From: Bacteroidales bacterium UBA3868
GTDB taxonomy: Bacteria; Bacteroidota; Bacteroidia; Bacteroidales; WCHB1-69
Assembly (NCBI GenBank): GCA_002392325.1
Contig: DGGS01000007.1
Coordinates: 1-6,111 of the forward strand
DNA: 6,111 nt
Direction of reading: 5' to 3'
Shown piece after piece: positions 4,938-6,111 of the stretch (position 1 is the stretch's first letter; the number at the start of each line of letters is the position of its first letter). Position numbers and translations under genes: made by a program. The notes beneath the pieces are model-generated. The model was not told the origin of the DNA and did no database searches. It saw only the letters and a program-made list of their open reading frames with translations.

Positions 4938-5510
4938 ATGTCCTTAAACGAAACCGAAATCCTGCAACTCCGTGAGATGGTCGAAGAATCCGTCTCCCGA
5001 AAAATGAAAACCCCTGCCGACTTCCAGTTCCTCACTGGCATCATCCAGGAACGCTGCAAGGAGACCCTTGGCGTGACCACGCTCAAGCGCATCTGGGGCT
5101 ACATTGACGGCTACGACACAACCCGCTACTCTACGCTTTCCGTATTGGCCCGCTGCGTTGGTTTCCGCGACTGGGACGATTTCCTCGCCAACCACAACCG
5201 TAATGGCGAATCGTCGAATCCGGTGCTCGGCTTGTCGCTTTTCCCTAAAGACATCCCTGTGGGCGGGGTTGTATTCATTGCCTGGGCACCTGACCGCCGT
5301 GTGACACTGGAGTATCTTGGCGACAGCCGATTCGAGGTACTCAAAAGCGAAAACTCCAAGCTGAAAGCCGGCGACACGTTCCACTGCACCTGTTTCATCA
5401 TTGGCGAACCGCTCTATCTTGACGACTATGTTCGCGACGGCAAAGCTCCCACGCTCTTCGTGGTAGGAAACAAGGGCGGCCTCACGGAGGTGCGGCGGGA
5501 ACGGGAGTGA
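4938..5510 (+). CDS. Bacteroidota-specific protein of unknown function, two domains
   Basis: I do not recognise a function for this intact 190-aa protein. No signal peptide or membrane segment is visible, so it is probably cytoplasmic. Residues 1-90 form a helical domain seen in many uncharacterised Bacteroidota proteins: KTPADFQFLTGIIQ (24-37), TTLKRIWGYIDGY (47-59), and STLSVLARCVGFRDWDDFLA (65-84). The pattern of short helices, with LKRIWGY in a recognition-helix-like place, suggests a helix-turn-helix-like DNA or protein binder; this is inference. After a short linker (NHNRNGESSNP), residues 95-190 look all-beta, with strands such as VVFIAWAPDRRVTLEYLG, SRFEVLKS and TFHCTCFIIG, ending in a charged tail. 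This could be a ligand-sensing or OB/SH3-like barrel. It is visibly richer in G and C than the toxin-antitoxin and TerB-like loci before it. Its own -7 box lies just upstream. Confidence 0.8.
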   Translation: MSLNETEILQLREMVEESVSRKMKTPADFQFLTGIIQERCKETLGVTTLKRIWGYIDGYDTTRYSTLSVLARCVGFRDWDDFLANHNRNGESSNPVLGLSLFPKDIPVGGVVFIAWAPDRRVTLEYLGDSRFEVLKSENSKLKAGDTFHCTCFIIGEPLYLDDYVRDGKAPTLFVVGNKGGLTEVRRERE

Positions 5511-5559
5511 AAAAATCCGGACCGAACGACTTATCCATCAAGATGTTATTTTCTCGGTA

Positions 5560-5583
5560 TGAAATCACAGGCAATGGATTTCA
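5560..5583. repeat. Inverted repeat, 7-bp arms, after the 190-aa gene
   Basis: TGAAATC (5560-5566) and GATTTCA (5577-5583) are perfect inverted arms around a 10-nt loop, about 50 bp past the stop of the 190-aa gene. No T-run follows, so it is a weak candidate for a terminator. It could also be a binding site or chance. Confidence 0.3.
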
Positions 5584-5638
5584 CGCCGTTCTTTGAAAAA
5601 AAACACAATTCAAAGTCAGTTTCGAGAAAAGTGGAAAT

Positions 5639-5719
5639 ATGAGATTTTAGGACAAATCGAATTGAAAAAACATGAGGATTTTGACAAATTGGCAAAAATT
5701 GTGAGATTTTCGGCAAAAC
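5639..5719. repeat. Three loosely repeated GATTTT/ACAAA-type elements in an AT-rich spacer
   Basis: The spacer from 5511 to about 5765 has no convincing gene. Within it, three similar stretches of 18-19 bp occur at 5639-5657, 5672-5689 and 5701-5719. Each has a GAG or GAGG, then ATTTT, then a C-AAA core. The first and third share GAGATTTT; the first and second share GACAAAT. Their GATTTT cores are 34 and 28 bp apart. They could be regulator sites for the promoter at 5733-5763 or remains of an intergenic repeat family. The similarity is visible but degenerate, and AT-rich DNA can produce it by chance. Confidence 0.35.
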
Positions 5720-5732
5720 AAACAAAATAAAT

Positions 5733-5763
5733 TTTGAGGGTTTCGGCATTTTTTGTATCTTTA
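5733..5763 (+). promoter_or_regulatory. Promoter directly upstream of the truncated ATPase gene
   Basis: TTTG (5733-5736), a 19-nt spacer and TATCTTTA (5756-5763) match the -33/-7 pattern except for the last base of the box (A instead of G). In this window start codons normally follow such a box by 14-20 nt, but here the sequence passes straight into the middle of an ATPase gene with no ATG. It may be the gene's original promoter, left behind when the 5' coding part was lost. Confidence 0.55.
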
Positions 5764-5765
5764 CC

Positions 5766-6111
5766 CGTCTCTCTCCTCGCAAATCGGTGATCATATTCGA
5801 TGAGGTGCAGGAATGCCCATTGGCGCGTCAAGCCATCAAAAAGTTGGTGAAGGATCACCGCTATGATTATATTGAAACAGGGTCGCTGATTTCCATAAAA
5901 AAGAAGACAAAGAATATTCGCATTCCGAGCGAGGAGACACGTCTTGAGATGTATCCAATGGATTACGAGGAATTCCGCTGGGCTTTGGGCGACACCATCA
6001 CGGTAGATATGCTTCGTGAGGTTTACGAGGCAAAGCAACCGTTGGGCGACGGCGTGATGCGCAAACTACTACGCGACTTCAGGTTGTATATGCTGGTAGG
6101 TGGTATGCCGC
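5766..6111 (+). pseudogene. AAA_14/DUF4143-type ATPase fragment, 5' end missing, runs off the window
   Basis: The frame shows family sequence from about 5766 to the window end without a stop. Visible parts are SPRKSVIIFDEVQECPLAR, with the Walker B Asp-Glu, then YDYIETGSLIS, IPSEETRLEMYPMDYEEFRWALGD, and MLVGGMP at the edge. This is the COG1373 family, large (about 400-aa) ATPases common in several copies in Bacteroidota, of unknown cellular role and often in accessory DNA. The usual first 80-100 residues, including the Walker A loop that binds ATP, are absent. The frame stays open upstream to 5685 but reads as AT-rich nonsense with no ATG and with the promoter inside it. The first candidate start is a GTG at 5787, at Walker B itself. 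A product from there could not bind ATP normally, so I call it a 5'-deleted pseudogene. Confidence 0.75.

Noticed and set aside
4861..4947. 28-codon frame starting ATG right after the TerB-like stop (TAATG)
   Set aside because: It runs through the promoter of the 190-aa gene and shows no recognisable features.
5546..6038. Minus-strand frames across the AT-rich spacer and ATPase fragment
   Set aside because: Their wording comes from repeated AT-rich DNA and from the antisense of the ATPase; no family is recognisable.

Overview
The window looks like chromosomal DNA from a member of the Bacteroidota, most likely a Bacteroidales bacterium. Several genes are preceded by the Bacteroidota promoter pattern (a TTTG-like -33 element and a TAnnTTTG -7 box), and leaders are very short with no Shine-Dalgarno motif. 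One gene encodes a PorV/PorQ-family outer-membrane protein of the type IX secretion world, the response regulator resembles Bacteroides RprY, and a 190-aa protein carries the TLKRIWGY...STLSVLAR domain that I know only from this phylum. The species cannot be told from the sequence.

Left half (1-3574), intact housekeeping genes. On the minus strand lie the 5' part of pyrF (1-253, cut by the window edge) and an orphan OmpR/RprY-type response regulator (354-1130) with an unusual basic insertion in its winged-helix domain. The roughly 100 bp between them is mostly an 11-unit degenerate 7-bp repeat array (293-369). This array runs into the last codons and stop of the regulator gene and also reaches the presumed -33 element of pyrF. 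Facing away, across a promoter region holding a 12-bp palindrome, is a plus-strand two-gene operon: an RlmL-type THUMP/SAM RNA methyltransferase (1320-2492) overlapping by ATGA a PorV2-like outer-membrane protein (2489-3574).

Right half (3575-6111), an accessory zone with three damaged genes. A HigBA-ordered toxin-antitoxin pair has an intact Xre antitoxin (4159-4446), but its toxin gene (3686-4162) carries an in-frame TGA at a position where relatives, as I remember them, have glycine. Next is a small TerB-like gene (4604-4861) with an in-frame TAG, then an intact 190-aa protein of unknown function (4938-5510). An AT-rich spacer with loose repeats follows, then a DUF4143/AAA_14-type ATPase fragment (from about 5766 to the window end). 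That fragment keeps Walker B but has lost its start and Walker A region; a good promoter sits directly against the break.

The left half is well explained. The right half looks like eroding accessory DNA. The least explained structures are the heptamer array and its inverted partner around the response regulator, the insertion in that regulator, and the 190-aa protein. I see no tRNA, rRNA, CRISPR array or insertion sequence.
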